Part shown: one piece after another, positions 24,526-33,881 of the stretch
Numbering within the stretch: position 1 is the stretch's first letter
Layout: each line of letters opens with the position of its first letter
Assembly (NCBI GenBank): GCA_964406735.1
Contig: CAYOSU010000002.1
Location: forward strand, 68,801-132,800
Length of the DNA stretch: 64,000 nucleotides
DNA from: CAYOSU01 sp964406735
GTDB taxonomy: Bacteria > Bacillota > Clostridia > Christensenellales > CAMQZB01
Direction: 5' to 3'
Made by a program: the position numbers and the translations under genes
The notes under the pieces: model-generated
What the model saw: only the letters and a program-made list of their open reading frames with translations
Told to the model about the DNA's origin: nothing
Database searches by the model: none

Positions 24526-27500
24526 TTAGTTCAAAAAGAAGTCGTATATTTTGTTAAAGCCGTCGTTTGTAGTTGGAACTGAAAAGCGGAGCGTTATCTT
24601 GTCCTTGAACTCCAAGCGGCAAAGCGCTCTGTTTTTCTCTATCTTATCGAGGAACTTTCCGTCAGACATCGCCGCTATCGACATCGTGCATTCGGCTTTT
24701 CCTCCGACGAAGACGAATTTTTCTATCAAAAGCCTTGACAATACGTGCTTCAACAAAGCTATCTTGCAAAGGTTGTCGACCTCTTCGGGAATAGCACCGT
24801 AAACGTCCGTCAAAGAGGCTTTTATCTCCTCCATGTCGCTTACGTTATCGCACGACGAGATATTCTTGTACGCTTCAAGTCTTGCCGACGCAGTCTGAAC
24901 GTATTCCTCTGGGATATACGCAGAGACCTGTACGTCAAGCTCGGAGTCGAAAAGCACCTTTTGCTTGCCCTCAAGCTCGTCACGAGCCTCGGAAAGCAGC
25001 TTGCAGTACATATCGTAGCCCACTTTTTCCATATGGCCGTGCTGTTCTTTGCCTAAGATATTGCCGCTGCCTCTTATCTCCAAGTCTCGCATGGCTATCT
25101 TGAAGCCGCTGCCGAATTCGGTATATTCACGAATGGCCTCAAGCCTCTTATAGGCGTTTTCGGAAAGCACTTTGTTCTCACGGAAGGTGAAATATACATA
25201 AGCAAGCTTATCTGAACGACCCACTCTGCCTTTCAGCTGGTACGCAGTCGAAAGTCCGAACTTGTCGGAGTCGATGACTATCATCGTATTTGCCCTCGGT
25301 ATGTCGATGCCGTTTTCTATTATGGTGGTCGCAATGAGGATATCGTATTCGCCAAGCACGAACTTCTCGATGTTTTGCTCGATAGTACCCGACGGCATCT
25401 GTCCGTGCGCTACTACTATCCTTGCGCCGTCTACAATGTTTTGCACCTTTGACGCAAAAGAATAGATGTCGTTTACACGGTTATATAATATAAACACCTG
25501 ACCGCCGCGAGAAAGCTCTTTTATGCACGCATCGTATATTATGCCGTCCGTTTGCTCGCATACGATGACCTCGGGCGGTATCCTCTTCATCGGCGGAGTC
25601 TCGATAGTCGAGATATCCCTAATGCCCGATAGCGACATATGAAGAGTCCTCGGGATTGGCGTTGCGCTCATCGAAAGCACGTCTACGTCCTTTTTGAGTG
25701 TCTTTATCTTCTCCTTATCCTCTACGCCAAAGCGTTGCTCCTCGTCGAGTATAAGAAGGGCTAAGTCGTAAAACTCTACGTCCTTAGACAGCACCCTGTG
25801 GGTCGAGATGAGAAAGTCTATCTTGCCATCTCTGAGCCTTGCAAGGGTGTCGTTTATCTGCGACTCCGTTTTGAATCTGTTGAGGTAGTCTATCCTGACG
25901 CCGAAGCCCTTGAATCTCTCTATCGCAGTCTTATAGTGCTGGTAGCAAAGAATAGTCGTCGGCGCAAGCAAGACTGCCTGCTTGCCGTTCTCTATCGCCT
26001 TGAACGCCGCTCTGAACGCAACCTCGGTCTTACCAAAGCCTACGTCACCGACGAGTAGCCTATCCATAATCTTGCCTGACGTCATATCAGCCTTAATTTC
26101 CGCCGTAGCCGTGCGTTGATCGGGGGTGTCAGTATAAGGGAAGGCGTCCTCAAACTCCTGTTGCAGGGGGGAATCGGGCTCGAAAACGAAGCCTTTTTTC
26201 TCCTCTCGTTCGGCGTAAAGCTCTTTTAAGTTTATCGCCATCTCCCGGACGGACGCTTTGACCTTTTCTTTTATCTTGCCAAAGTCCTTGCCGCCTATCT
26301 TGGAAAGCTTGGGCGTTTTTTCCGTTCCCGAGAACCTGACGAGCGATTCCATCTGCTCGCAGGGAAGATAAAGTATATCGCCGCCGTAGTACTCTATTAC
26401 GGCGTAGTCCTTTACGACATTTCCCGTTCTTACCGTCGAGACGCTTTTTAATTTTCCGATGCCGTGAAGCTCGTGGACGACGTAATCCCCTATCTCTACG
26501 GGCATGAAAGCGTCTTTTTTATTCTTGCGCTTTTTGACGACGCTCTGCGCCTTTTTAATAAGGTCGTGAGTACCTATTACTACCGTCTTTGCCTCGTGCA
26601 GTATAAAGCCACGGTCGATGAATATCGGGCAGACGACGCAACCGTCGAACGCCCTGTCGCTATCTTCAAGGTAGCACGCTAACACCGTCTTGGAAAGCTC
26701 GTATGAAAGCCTTTGCGCAGTTTCTTCGTCCTTGCCGGCTATCACTATCTTATAGCCGCTTTTGAGCCAGTTTTTTATATCTCTCGCAAGCCCGTCCTCG
26801 GAATTTCCGCTATAAGTTGACGTTGGCATCGCCTTGAAGGACAGTATCGCCTGCGGCTTGAAGCCTTTATCGGTCGTAAGCAGCTGATTGAGCGATGCGG
26901 AACGGAAATTTTCCGTGCGCCTGACCACCTCTTCTAAGTCTATCACCTGCGCCCTTTGAGAGGTCAATACCTCGCCACGCTCCGAAAGAGCGTTAAAGCG
27001 TGATATATGCTCTGTAATTACCGACGAGGCTACGTCGTAGCACCTGTTGAATTCGTCGAAAATAATTGCCGTATCGGGCGCTAAGTAGTCAAATACCGTG
27101 GAGTTTGGGACTAAGGGCAAAATTTCAGAGCGAGGGGATATACCTTTTCCTACCGACAGCTCTAACTCCTCGGTTATCCTATCAAGCCTTTCGGCATAGT
27201 CCCTTTCTTTTACCTTGGGCTTATTCTGAGATATTTTCTTGATTATCTCCTCTTCCGAAAGCTCGTACAAGCTATCCTTGCAGGGGTATATCAGGAGGCT
27301 TTCTACGCTATCACCCGAGCGCAGTGTTTCCGTATCAAGGCGGCGGACACTTTCAAGCTCGTCGCCGAAAAAGTCAAGTCTATACGCCTCGTCGCTCGGC
27401 AAATATATATCAACTATATCGCCTTTTATCGAGAACGTGCCTTTGCCCGACAAGACGTCTTTCCTCTCGTAGCCGCATAAAACGAGCTTATTGCTAAGCT

Positions 27501-27936
27501 CCGAAAGCGCCGTTTCGTCGCCTTTTTTCAAGGTAAAAGCACGCTTTTTGTATACGGAAACATCGGGGAAAAGCCCCATCAGGCTTTCTACCGTCGCAAC
27601 GATGACATCGGGACAGTCGAACGCTATTTTTTTGAGAGCAAAGAAGCGTTCAAACAATACGTCTGATGAAAATGCCGACGCAAACACTAAATTATCGGGT
27701 TTGGCAGGCAGGTAGACGACCTTTGAAAAATAAGCGAAAAGTCCTATTATTGCGGCGTCTGCCTCTACCTTATTCGGCGTTACGTAAAGTATCGGAGCAC
27801 GCAAAAAGCCCGTTAAAGAATACTTTACGGGGGTGGGCAGGTTGTAACAGGATACCCTCTGTCCGCCGTTTGCGGCAATATTGAATTTTTGGTAGTTAGC
27901 ACCGAGTATGTTCGGCGCAAGGGTGTTTTTTAGCAT
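24526..27936 (-). CDS. mfd: Transcription-repair coupling factor
   Basis: This DNA translocase removes stalled RNA polymerase and recruits UvrA. The 1136-residue protein has the UvrB-homology N-terminus, the RNA-polymerase interaction domain around VVHELHGIGKL (CarD-like fold), and a superfamily 2 helicase: LVGDVGFGKTEVA (Walker A), LILDEEQRFGV (DEEQ box), LSMSATPIPRTL, and the translocation region VGRSDKLAYVY. The TRG motif and a D7 domain follow. Length fits the family. Start ATG follows AGGAAAG. It is 23 nt after the pth stop and probably in the same transcript. Confidence 0.97.
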   Translation of the reverse strand: MLKNTLAPNILGANYQKFNIAANGGQRVSCYNLPTPVKYSLTGFLRAPILYVTPNKVEADAAIIGLFAYFSKVVYLPAKPDNLVFASAFSSDVLFERFFALKKIAFDCPDVIVATVESLMGLFPDVSVYKKRAFTLKKGDETALSELSNKLVLCGYERKDVLSGKGTFSIKGDIVDIYLPSDEAYRLDFFGDELESVRRLDTETLRSGDSVESLLIYPCKDSLYELSEEEIIKKISQNKPKVKERDYAERLDRITEELELSVGKGISPRSEILPLVPNSTVFDYLAPDTAIIFDEFNRCYDVASSVITEHISRFNALSERGEVLTSQRAQVIDLEEVVRRTENFRSASLNQLLTTDKGFKPQAILSFKAMPTSTYSGNSEDGLARDIKNWLKSGYKIVIAGKDEETAQRLSYELSKTVLACYLEDSDRAFDGCVVCPIFIDRGFILHEAKTVVIGTHDLIKKAQSVVKKRKNKKDAFMPVEIGDYVVHELHGIGKLKSVSTVRTGNVVKDYAVIEYYGGDILYLPCEQMESLVRFSGTEKTPKLSKIGGKDFGKIKEKVKASVREMAINLKELYAEREEKKGFVFEPDSPLQQEFEDAFPYTDTPDQRTATAEIKADMTSGKIMDRLLVGDVGFGKTEVAFRAAFKAIENGKQAVLLAPTTILCYQHYKTAIERFKGFGVRIDYLNRFKTESQINDTLARLRDGKIDFLISTHRVLSKDVEFYDLALLILDEEQRFGVEDKEKIKTLKKDVDVLSMSATPIPRTLHMSLSGIRDISTIETPPMKRIPPEVIVCEQTDGIIYDACIKELSRGGQVFILYNRVNDIYSFASKVQNIVDGARIVVAHGQMPSGTIEQNIEKFVLGEYDILIATTIIENGIDIPRANTMIVIDSDKFGLSTAYQLKGRVGRSDKLAYVYFTFRENKVLSENAYKRLEAIREYTEFGSGFKIAMRDLEIRGSGNILGKEQHGHMEKVGYDMYCKLLSEARDELEGKQKVLFDSELDVQVSAYIPEEYVQTASARLEAYKNISSCDNVSDMEEIKASLTDVYGAIPEEVDNLCKIALLKHVLSRLLIEKFVFVGGKAECTMSIAAMSDGKFLDKIEKNRALCRLEFKDKITLRFSVPTTNDGFNKIYDFFLN

Positions 27937-27959
27937 CTATTTACGCTTTCCTAAGGCTT

Positions 27960-28556
27960 TTATTCGTTGCTTTCCGTCTTTGCCTTAAGCTTTTTTTGGT
28001 TGTACTTTCCCATGACTATATCGATAGTTTCGCCGTATAGTAGCTCCGTTATTCCGTCTACGGTCTTTTTGAACGCTTCGTCAAGCTCCTCTATCTCTTT
28101 TTTTGAAAAACGGGAAAGAACGTAGTCCTTTAAGTCCATATCGGGGTTCTGCTTTGCGCCGACACCTATACGGAATCTAACGAAATCCTTTGAGGACAAC
28201 TCGGATATTATGTTTTTAAGTCCGTTATGAGTGCCTGCAGAGCCTGATTTTCTTATACGCAAAAAGCCTAAGTCCAAATCTATATCGTCGGAGATGACGA
28301 CTATCTCGCTCGGAGAAAAGCCGTATCTTGCGGCAAGCGCATTCACCGCAAGACCCGAAAGGTTCATATAGGTCTGAGGCTTAGCAAGAACTACCCTCTT
28401 GCCGCCGATATAAGTCTTTCCGACCAAGGACTTGCATTCCTTGTCGCAAATTTTTATACCGAGCTTTTCAGAGAGCACGTCTATCGCCATAAATCCTACG
28501 TTATGACGGGTGTTTTCGTATTCTTTTCCGTAATTTCCGAGTCCTACTATCAACAT
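27960..28556 (-). CDS. pth: Peptidyl-tRNA hydrolase
   Basis: Releases peptides from prematurely dissociated peptidyl-tRNA. The 198-residue protein starts LIVGLGNYGKEYENTRHNVG (2-21), with Asn and His of the active site, and has KPQTYMNLSG and DDIDLDLG. The start is ATG at 28556, where the family begins. No Shine-Dalgarno site is present; TATAAT ends 9 nt upstream, predicting a 2-3 nt leader. The C-terminus has an extra Lys-rich tail. It is followed directly by mfd, a common clostridial and bacillar gene order. Confidence 0.95.
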   Translation of the reverse strand: MLIVGLGNYGKEYENTRHNVGFMAIDVLSEKLGIKICDKECKSLVGKTYIGGKRVVLAKPQTYMNLSGLAVNALAARYGFSPSEIVVISDDIDLDLGFLRIRKSGSAGTHNGLKNIISELSSKDFVRFRIGVGAKQNPDMDLKDYVLSRFSKKEIEELDEAFKKTVDGITELLYGETIDIVMGKYNQKKLKAKTESNE

Positions 28557-28594
28557 AATGAAGTCATTATACAACAAAACCGCCCGATTTGCAA
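28557..28594 (-). promoter_or_regulatory. pth promoter embedded in the prs terminator
   Basis: Minus strand: TTGCAA (28589-28594), 17 bp, TATAAT (28566-28571), then 9 nt to the ATG. The -35 hexamer is the loop region of the prs terminator hairpin. Confidence 0.65.
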
Positions 28595-28602
28595 TCGGGC
28601 GG
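28572..28602 (-). terminator. Intrinsic terminator of prs
   Basis: 10-bp GC-rich stem CCGCCCGATT/AATCGGGCGG with a TGC loop, followed by TTTTGTTG on the minus strand, 9 nt after the prs stop codon. Confidence 0.88.
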
Positions 28603-28610
28603 AAGCACTT

Positions 28611-29579
28611 TTATTCGTAAAGTTTTGAAATCGGCTTGTCTTCGTAAATTCTTCTGATCGCTTCTGCAAAAATAGGAGCAACGGAGAGCTTTACGAACTT
28701 GTCGAGCATCTTCTCCTCGGGTACAGCGTAGGTATCAAGGAATACGAGCTCTTTTATCGGGGACTCTTTGAGTCTGTCGATAGCAGGACCGGACATTACC
28801 GCATGAGTGCAGCAAGCGTAAACTTCCTTTGCACCGTTGTCGATAAGTGCCTGTGCACCCTGACAGATCGTTCCTGCGGTGTCGATCATATCGTCCACCA
28901 TGATGCAGGTCTTGCCCTTGATGTCGCCGATGATGTTCATGACTTCCATTACGTTGGGCTTAGGACGACGCTTATCTACTATAGCAAGCGAAGCTCCCAT
29001 CTTGGTAGCCATCTGTCTTGCACGCTTTACAGAGCCTACGTCGGGGGAAACGATGACTAAGTCCTCGGGATGCTCTTTGATTATCGGAGCAAATTTTTTC
29101 TTGTAGTACTTCGCAAGTACGGGGTTTCCGAAAAGGTGATCGACAGGAATGTCGAAGAAGCCCTGTATCTGTGCGGCGTGAAGATCCATCGTCAACACTC
29201 TGTCTGCGCCTGCGCTCGTGATAAGGTCTGCTACGAGCTTTGCCGTAATGGGATCACGAGGACGAGCCTTTCTATCCTGACGAGCATATCCGAAATACGG
29301 AATAACAGCCGTAATTCTGCCTGCCGAAGCGCGTTTTGCCGCATCGATGATGATGAGAAGCTCCATGAGACTGTCGTTTACGGGATAACTCGTAGACTGA
29401 ATAATGAAGAGGTCTCTTCCTCTTACGGTCTCTTTGAGAGAGACTGCGATCTCGCCGTCAGAAAACTTTGCCGTTTCAAGCGAACCTAAGTCCATGAAAA
29501 GCTCTTTGCTGATATCGTTCGCGAGATCCTTGCTTGCGTTTCCGGCAAAAATCTTGATACTGCTACCGTGTACGTTCAT
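28611..29579 (-). CDS. prs: Ribose-phosphate pyrophosphokinase
   Basis: Makes PRPP from ribose 5-phosphate and ATP for nucleotide, His and Trp synthesis. The 322-residue protein has IQSTSYPVNDSLMELLI, YFGYARQDRKARPRDPITAKLVA (ATP and Mg loop), the flexible DKRRP segment and the PRPP loop CIMVDDMIDTAGT. Length matches class I PRPP synthetases. Start ATG with GGAGGAAT upstream. It is a single gene with its own terminator. Confidence 0.97.
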   Translation of the reverse strand: MNVHGSSIKIFAGNASKDLANDISKELFMDLGSLETAKFSDGEIAVSLKETVRGRDLFIIQSTSYPVNDSLMELLIIIDAAKRASAGRITAVIPYFGYARQDRKARPRDPITAKLVADLITSAGADRVLTMDLHAAQIQGFFDIPVDHLFGNPVLAKYYKKKFAPIIKEHPEDLVIVSPDVGSVKRARQMATKMGASLAIVDKRRPKPNVMEVMNIIGDIKGKTCIMVDDMIDTAGTICQGAQALIDNGAKEVYACCTHAVMSGPAIDRLKESPIKELVFLDTYAVPEEKMLDKFVKLSVAPIFAEAIRRIYEDKPISKLYE

Positions 29580-29711
29580 TATATTCCTCCGCCGTAAATT
29601 ATTTATAATTTAAGGTCATATAAGAAACTATACGACCAAATAATCACTTCTTGATATTTCCCCCAACTAAACTATATAGGCTTAAAACTTTTTTGTCAAA
29701 TCAAAACGCCC

Positions 29712-30173
29712 CTAATTGCGATTTCTTTTTGATTTAAAAAAATCTTTTAGCATTCCGACGCACTCTTCTTCGAGTATTCCGCCCGTATGCTCGCTCCTCC
29801 AATACGCACTTTCGGTATCGAGAATTTGCGCCGTGCTCTCTACTCCGCCGAATACTTTATCCTTGCCGCCGTAGACTACTCTTTTTATGCGGGAATTTAT
29901 TATTGCACCCGCACATTGACAGCACGGCTCTATGGTTACGTACAGCTCGCAGTCGCTAAGCCTCCAATCGCCGAGCTTTTTCTGTGCTTTTTTTATTGCT
30001 ATAATTTCTGCATGACACAGCGAGGACTTTTTCTCCTCGACCATATTCCTGCCTTTGCTATATACCTTGCCGTCCTTGACTATTACGCAACCGATGGGGA
30101 CTTCGTCCCGTTCCGCCGCCTTTTTTGCCTCTTTTAAGGCAAGTTTCATAAATTTTTCGTCAACGTTTCTCAT
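29712..30173 (-). CDS. tadA: tRNA-specific adenosine deaminase
   Basis: Converts A34 to inosine in tRNA-Arg(ACG). The 153-residue zinc enzyme has CHAEI (His and proton-shuttle Glu) and PCCQCAGAI supplying two Cys ligands. EVPIGCVIVKDG in the N-terminus is typical of TadA. It overlaps the rlmH stop by 4 nt (ATGA), so the two are translationally coupled. Cytosine deaminase relatives are excluded by the TadA-like N- and C-termini, though not with certainty. Confidence 0.93.
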   Translation of the reverse strand: MRNVDEKFMKLALKEAKKAAERDEVPIGCVIVKDGKVYSKGRNMVEEKKSSLCHAEIIAIKKAQKKLGDWRLSDCELYVTIEPCCQCAGAIINSRIKRVVYGGKDKVFGGVESTAQILDTESAYWRSEHTGGILEEECVGMLKDFFKSKRNRN

Positions 30174-30640
30174 TTGTGGTATGGCATCTTCTCTTTTATC
30201 GTGAAAGCACGGTATATCTGCTCTACGAGCATCGTTCTGAAAAGTCCGTGCGGAAAGGTCATCCTTGAAAAGGAAAGCCTTAAATCGGCACGCTTTTTTA
30301 TCTTATCCGAAAGCCCGTACGAGCCGCCGATTACGAACGATATTGCGCTGTTTTCAAGATAAAACGCCTCTATCTTCGCCGAAAGCTCCTCGCTTGACAG
30401 CTGCTTTCCCTCTATGTCGAGCGCAACCACCTTGCCGACGAGCTCTTTTTCTATCCTCTCGCCCTCTTTTTCTTTGATTATCTCGATCTCTTTCGGGTTG
30501 GGAGTCCTGACGAAGTTTTCTTCCGCAACTTCCTTTATCTCGACCTCGGCAAATCTTGTTAAACGCTTTGAGTATTCCTTTACGCCGAGGGTATTGAAGT
30601 CGTCCTTTAATTTCCCGACCGCTATTATCTTTATCTTCAT
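30170..30640 (-). CDS. rlmH: 23S rRNA pseudouridine-1915 N3-methyltransferase
   Basis: SPOUT-class enzyme methylating helix 69 of 23S rRNA. The 156-residue protein starts MKIKIIAVGKLK (start at 30640, AAGGA upstream) and ends in the SAM-binding knot: FVIGGSYGLSD, SFSRMTFPHGLFRTMLVEQIYRAF and a terminal YHK. Length fits E. coli RlmH (155). The CPBP protease gene stops 3 nt upstream and tadA overlaps downstream. Confidence 0.97.
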   Translation of the reverse strand: MKIKIIAVGKLKDDFNTLGVKEYSKRLTRFAEVEIKEVAEENFVRTPNPKEIEIIKEKEGERIEKELVGKVVALDIEGKQLSSEELSAKIEAFYLENSAISFVIGGSYGLSDKIKKRADLRLSFSRMTFPHGLFRTMLVEQIYRAFTIKEKMPYHK

Positions 30641-30642
30641 TC

Positions 30643-31620
30643 TTATAGTCCTTGTATGAACTGCGTTATCCAGACCGAAACGCACGCTACCGTCGCTAAG
30701 CCGTAGAATATTATCGCTAATATAGCGTTTATACGCTCGGTACGCTTCTTTTCTTCAAGTAGCAGTCCGTTGGATCTATCGTCCTCAGACAGTCTTTCTA
30801 TTGAAATTTCGGCGTTTTTAAGTTCCTCGTCAGGCTTTTTGAGGAAGTAATATAAGCCGACCGCCACAAAAAGCAAGCCTATTACCGTCAGATACCAAGG
30901 TATCTCGAACGAGCCAAGTCCTATGAACTCCATGAATATCGCCAAGAAATTATTCAAAAAGTGTATCAGCATCGTCGTTACGACGGAGCGTGATTTGAAC
31001 GCTACTATCGCCATTATTACGCCGAGGGCAAATTGATATACCGTCTGCAAGGGAGAAGCGTGCATCAGCGTGAAAAAGAGCGCCGAAAGGAGTATCGCCG
31101 TCCACTTGCCTTTATTGAGAAGGGAATTCATTATTACGCCCCTGAACAACATCTCCTCGCAAAAAGCGGGCAGTAGCGCAATTATCACGATGCCAAGGAG
31201 AAAGTTCGACGTTATCGTCATATCTGGGAAAGGGCTTTCCGTCGGCGTATAGCCGAAAAGTCCTAAAAATTCAAAGAATATCTCCGCCAAGAAGTTGAGT
31301 CCGAATATGACTCCGACTGCAATGATCGCACCGAAGACTAAGTCGAGCTTATTTTCAGGCATTTTCAGGTTGCAGCCCTCCTTGAAGTCTTTTCCGAAGC
31401 TCGTCGTCAAAAGCACGGCAAGCAGCATGAAGGCTTGCGTTACTACAAGCCCTACGAACGTTACGGGGTCTGACGCTAAAGCGTCCTGAATGTCCATTCC
31501 GCTCGATGCGGAAACAACAGCCGCAACGACCGCAAGTATTATCGCTCCTATTACGTTGGGAAGAAGCATTCCGAGCAGGAACGCCGCTCCGCCTTTGTGA
31601 GGTTCAATTTTTTTTCTCAT
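30643..31620 (-). CDS. CPBP-family intramembrane glutamic endopeptidase
   Basis: A 325-residue membrane protein with about eight hydrophobic segments. FCEEMLFRGVIMN (EExxxR) and the later FTLMHASPLQ and HFLNNFLAIF supply the conserved Glu, Arg, His and Asn/His residues of the CAAX/bacteriocin-processing enzyme family. The C-terminal ~60 residues are a cytoplasmic charged linker and one extra helix. Substrates are unknown. Start ATG with GGAGG upstream; the gene leads into rlmH and tadA. Confidence 0.9.
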   Translation of the reverse strand: MRKKIEPHKGGAAFLLGMLLPNVIGAIILAVVAAVVSASSGMDIQDALASDPVTFVGLVVTQAFMLLAVLLTTSFGKDFKEGCNLKMPENKLDLVFGAIIAVGVIFGLNFLAEIFFEFLGLFGYTPTESPFPDMTITSNFLLGIVIIALLPAFCEEMLFRGVIMNSLLNKGKWTAILLSALFFTLMHASPLQTVYQFALGVIMAIVAFKSRSVVTTMLIHFLNNFLAIFMEFIGLGSFEIPWYLTVIGLLFVAVGLYYFLKKPDEELKNAEISIERLSEDDRSNGLLLEEKKRTERINAILAIIFYGLATVACVSVWITQFIQGL

Positions 31621-31730
31621 AAAACGCCTCCGTTTTTCGTCTGCATTTTCCTATTCATATCGCCCTTTCTGCGTCTTTTTGCCTATTATTTTGGGATCTT
31701 TCAGTCTATTCGACTCTTTTTAAGCTTTGA

Positions 31731-32498
31731 CTATATCGGCTTTTCAAGCCCGTTTCTCGTCGTTACGTATATTGCGTAGTCGTCGCCCAAAGCCGAAAGC
31801 TCGTTGTTTACCGCTTCGAACGCAAGCTCGGGGCAGTTGTTCTCCTCGGAAAGATGACCTAAGATAAACTCCCTTGCGCCGCCTTTATACAGCGTTGCGC
31901 ACACCTTTGCGCAGGTTTTATTCGACAAATGCCCGTTCTCGGACAAAATACGCTTTTTTAAGAGGTACGGGTAGCTCCCCTTTTTCAACATATTCTCGTC
32001 GTGGTTTGCCTCTATCAGCACCTTTTTTGCGCCCGTAACAAGGGGATAATACTCGTCGCTGAAATAGCCAAGGTCTGTCATATATACGAAGGTCTCACCC
32101 GCAATTTCAAACTTATAGCCGAGGCACTCCTCGTCGTGCGGAAGGCTAAAGGGCGTTATCGCCATATCGCCTATTGAAAAATTGCCGCTAACAGGTCTTA
32201 CTTCGCATTTTTCGTTGTTGACCGCCGCCTTTATCTTTAGCTCAATTCCCTCTTTGCAATATATCGGGCAATCGGAAAAGGGCTCTACGTCGGCAAGGTA
32301 TTTTATGTGGTCGCTATGGCAGTGGGTTATCAAAATTGCGTCTATATCTGAAAGCGTCAGCCCCAAAAGTCCGAGCTTTTTGCCCGTTTTGAGCTTTCCC
32401 GTGCCTGCGTCTATCAGGATATTTTTGCCGCCGCCGCAAACGAGAGTACAGTTGCCCTTACTGCCCGAGAAAAGCGGAAATACCGTTATTTCACTCAT
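31731..32498 (-). CDS. MBL-fold hydrolase, YycJ/WalJ-like
   Basis: A 255-residue metallo-beta-lactamase-fold protein. ITHCHSDHIK (57-66) is the metal motif, with later SLPHDEE, MTDLGYFS and GHLSEEN completing the site. FSGSKGNCTLV at the N-terminus is the YycJ signature; those proteins are 5'-3' exonucleases linked to cell-wall regulation in WalRK species. No WalRK genes are adjacent here. It overlaps dtd by 4 nt and is last in the patatin-aroQ-aroK-dtd unit. Confidence 0.88.
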   Translation of the reverse strand: MSEITVFPLFSGSKGNCTLVCGGGKNILIDAGTGKLKTGKKLGLLGLTLSDIDAILITHCHSDHIKYLADVEPFSDCPIYCKEGIELKIKAAVNNEKCEVRPVSGNFSIGDMAITPFSLPHDEECLGYKFEIAGETFVYMTDLGYFSDEYYPLVTGAKKVLIEANHDENMLKKGSYPYLLKKRILSENGHLSNKTCAKVCATLYKGGAREFILGHLSEENNCPELAFEAVNNELSALGDDYAIYVTTRNGLEKPI

Positions 32499-32941
32499 AT
32501 AGCTTCCTTTTCGACGTAAATGGTTACAGGTCCGTCGTTGACGTATTCTATCTGCATATCTGCCCCGAAAACACCTCTTGCAACACGTATTCCCTCTTTT
32601 TCAAGGCGTACGCAAAAGTCGTCGTATATATTGCTTGCTCTCGTAGGCTCTTCAGCCTCTGTGAAGGACGGGCGGAAGCCTTTTTTCGTCTCGCCGTATA
32701 AGGTGAACTGCGAAACGCACATTATCTCGCCGCCGATATCCTTGACGGACAAGTTCATTTTGCCGTTTTCGTCCTCGAAAATGCGAAGGTTCGCTACCTT
32801 ATTCGCTACGAATTCAAGCTCCTTTTCGGTGTCGCCTTTTCTGACTCCGAAATATACTATAAGTCCCTTGCCGCAGGAGGATATCTCTTTTCCCTCAACA
32901 GTAAGTCTTGCTCTCGTTATTCTTTGTACCAGCGCTCTCAT
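32495..32941 (-). CDS. dtd: D-aminoacyl-tRNA deacylase
   Basis: Removes D-amino acids and glycine mischarged on tRNA. The 148-residue protein starts MRALVQRITRARLTVEG and contains SQFTLYGETKKGFRPSF (SQFTL motif) and, near the C-terminus, NDGPVTIYVE where the family has NxGPVT. All are diagnostic. It overlaps both aroK and the YycJ-like gene by 4 nt. Confidence 0.96.
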   Translation of the reverse strand: MRALVQRITRARLTVEGKEISSCGKGLIVYFGVRKGDTEKELEFVANKVANLRIFEDENGKMNLSVKDIGGEIMCVSQFTLYGETKKGFRPSFTEAEEPTRASNIYDDFCVRLEKEGIRVARGVFGADMQIEYVNDGPVTIYVEKEAI

Positions 32942-33450
32942 TCGTACAGCTCCGTCAGTTTTTTTATTATCTCGTCGCAGATCTTGTCTACAGTCTTCCT
33001 ATCGGTCGACACCGTTATATCGGCGTAGCGTGAATAAATATCCTTGCGCTCCGTCATAAGCCTTTTCACCTCGTTGCCCGTGTCGTTCCCGGCAAGCAAC
33101 GGTCTGTCGCTTTCGGAGACCCTCGATATTATCGTGGGCGCAGTCGCTTTGAGGTAGACTATATTGTAATTTCTTACGAGCATCTCCATGTTGCGCTCCG
33201 AAAGGGGCACGCCGCCGCCCGTCGCTAAAACGGTGTCGGAATAGCCGCTTACCTGCTTTATTGCCCTCGTTTCGTACTTTCTGAAGCCCTCTTCGCCGAA
33301 AAGCTCGAAAAGCTTGCTTACGGGGGCGTATTCGTACGCTATGAGCTCGTCGCTGTCAACAAAGCGCATATTGAGCTTATCGGCAAGCTTTGCGCCTACC
33401 GTGGACTTGCCAACGCCCATCATTCCTATCAACGCAATATTTTCTTTCAT
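32938..33450 (-). CDS. aroK: Shikimate kinase
   Basis: Phosphorylates shikimate on the route to chorismate. The 170-residue protein has Walker A GMMGVGKST (9-17), DSDELIA for shikimate and Mg binding, FRKYETRAI and LATGGGVPL (substrate GGG). RPLLAG is the lid region. Overlaps aroQ by 4 nt, so two shikimate-pathway steps are coupled. Confidence 0.95.
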   Translation of the reverse strand: MKENIALIGMMGVGKSTVGAKLADKLNMRFVDSDELIAYEYAPVSKLFELFGEEGFRKYETRAIKQVSGYSDTVLATGGGVPLSERNMEMLVRNYNIVYLKATAPTIISRVSESDRPLLAGNDTGNEVKRLMTERKDIYSRYADITVSTDRKTVDKICDEIIKKLTELYE

Positions 33451-33875
33451 AACATCCTCTTAAGCTCGTCGATGGCTTCTATATAGCCCTGAACGCCCTG
33501 TCCTTTTATATAGACGTCGGCAACGTCTTTCAGCATATCAAAGCGCCTGAACTCCTCTCTTTTTTCTATATCGGAAATATGTACAACGGCTGTCTTTAAG
33601 CCCGTGTTCAGCTCTATTGCGTCCCTTATTGCGATAGAATAGTGAGAATAGCCGCCTGCGTTTATCAAAAGAGCGTCGCTTCCCGAGTGGGCTATCTTTT
33701 TTGCTATCTCGCCCTCGATATAGGACTGAAATATCTCGACCTCAAAGCCTACTTCGTCGCACTTATTCTTTATCATCTCAACGAGCGTTGCGTAATCGGT
33801 ATCGCCGTAGATATTTTTATCGCGTTTCCCAAGCATATCAAGGTTAGGACCGTTTATTACTAAAAGCGTTTTCAT
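33447..33875 (-). CDS. aroQ: 3-dehydroquinate dehydratase, type II
   Basis: Third step of the shikimate pathway. The 142-residue protein has NGPNLDMLGKRDKNIYG (with the family Asn, Arg and Tyr active-site positions), QSYIEGEI (usual QSNxEGE; Asn replaced by Tyr here) and INAGGYSHYSIAIRDAI. HISD follows. The Asn-to-Tyr change is unusual but the catalytic Arg, Tyr and His positions are kept. It is 6 nt downstream of the patatin gene. Confidence 0.94.
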   Translation of the reverse strand: MKTLLVINGPNLDMLGKRDKNIYGDTDYATLVEMIKNKCDEVGFEVEIFQSYIEGEIAKKIAHSGSDALLINAGGYSHYSIAIRDAIELNTGLKTAVVHISDIEKREEFRRFDMLKDVADVYIKGQGVQGYIEAIDELKRML

Positions 33876-33881
33876 AATTCT

